From a bacterium (GTDB taxonomy: Bacteria; SZUA-79; Acidulodesulfobacterales; Acidulodesulfobacteraceae), in assembly GCA_021794335.1 (NCBI GenBank), contig JAJYQZ010000161.1, forward strand, positions 1 to 5,743: 5,743 nt of DNA. The letters run 5' to 3'. The notes beneath the pieces are model-generated. The model had not been told where the DNA came from and made no database searches. It saw only the letters and a list, made by a program, of their open reading frames with translations. Shown here in pieces: positions 5,616 to 5,743 of this stretch. Every line of letters starts with the position of its first letter. Within the stretch, counting starts at the first letter, position 1. The position numbers and the translations under genes were made by a program.

Positions 5616-5743
5616 ATGAACCCTATAAATGTATTATTTTTATGGCATTTTCACCAGCCTTATTATAAAGATAATTTTACCGGCGAGATACTGATGCCGT
5701 GGGCAAGGCTTCATGCAACCAAAGACTATTATTTTATGGGGGC
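5616..5743 (+). CDS. GH57 glycoside hydrolase, N-terminal fragment (runs off window)
   Basis: The frame from the ATG at 5616 is open to the window end, giving 42 complete codons. The first strand carries WHFHQPYY (10-17), which contains the HFHQP conserved region 1 of glycoside hydrolase family 57. [15 protein letters not shown] (28-42) then follows, also typical of the alpha-amylase/alpha-mannosidase-like GH57 proteins (COG1449 type). Members of the family act on alpha-glucans as amylases, branching enzymes or 4-alpha-glucanotransferases, and which applies here needs the rest of the gene. No clear Shine-Dalgarno is seen. A TAAAAT lies at 5603-5608, 7 nt before the ATG, so a near-leaderless message is possible, as at priA. 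The gap to the TPR gene is 43 nt, so read-through transcription is equally likely. Confidence 0.88.
   Translation, partial: MNPINVLFLWHFHQPYYKDNFTGEILMPWARLHATKDYYFMG

Noticed and set aside
1..5743. A dedicated novel system (defence, mobile element, CRISPR or biosynthetic cluster)
   Set aside because: All complete genes are recognisable housekeeping or common accessory families on one strand. I see no direct-repeat array, transposase, integrase, attachment site or toxin-antitoxin pair.

Overview
This is an AT-rich window (A+T well above half by eye; ATA, AAA and TTA codons are frequent) with every convincing gene on the + strand. It holds the last codons of an unrecognised gene, then priA, a HU/IHF-family gene, miaB, a PHP-domain metallohydrolase, a membrane-anchored TPR protein, and the first 42 codons of a GH57 glycoside hydrolase. 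Protein character points to a Gram-negative-type bacterium, perhaps of the Desulfobacterota or a related low-GC, often uncultivated lineage. The lineage is inference only: no rRNA or other strong phylogenetic marker is present.

Layout. Bases 1-103 carry the 3' end of the upstream gene. Bases 104-259 form the richest non-coding stretch: a perfect 22-nt AT palindrome (122-143), a perfect 14-bp GC-rich hairpin (148-184), short T-rich repeats, and a perfect TATAAT box ending 8 nt before the priA ATG. priA (260-2392) is followed after 81 nt by the HU/IHF gene (2474-2749), which has a good Shine-Dalgarno. miaB (2789-4192) and the PHP gene (4198-4869) follow with gaps of 39 and 5 nt and are probably co-transcribed. 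A modest hairpin with five Ts overlaps the PHP stop. The TPR gene (4937-5572) has its own Shine-Dalgarno. A 9-bp hairpin separates it from the GH57 gene, which begins at 5616 and runs off the window.

How the genes fit together. The set is mostly housekeeping: replication restart (PriA), nucleoid architecture (HU/IHF), tRNA A37 thiomethylation (MiaB), an uncharacterised phosphoesterase-type enzyme, an envelope TPR protein, and alpha-glucan metabolism (GH57). The products do not form one pathway. The adjacency looks like loose bacterial operon packing, not a dedicated system.

I found no CRISPR array, mobile element, tRNA, rRNA, toxin-antitoxin pair or defence cassette, and I do not claim a new system here. 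The observations most worth a second look are the tandem palindromes before priA, the possible leaderless start of priA, an apparently reduced winged-helix region in PriA, and the unusual HU-miaB junction, where a short ORF crosses an A8 run in a -1 relationship to miaB.
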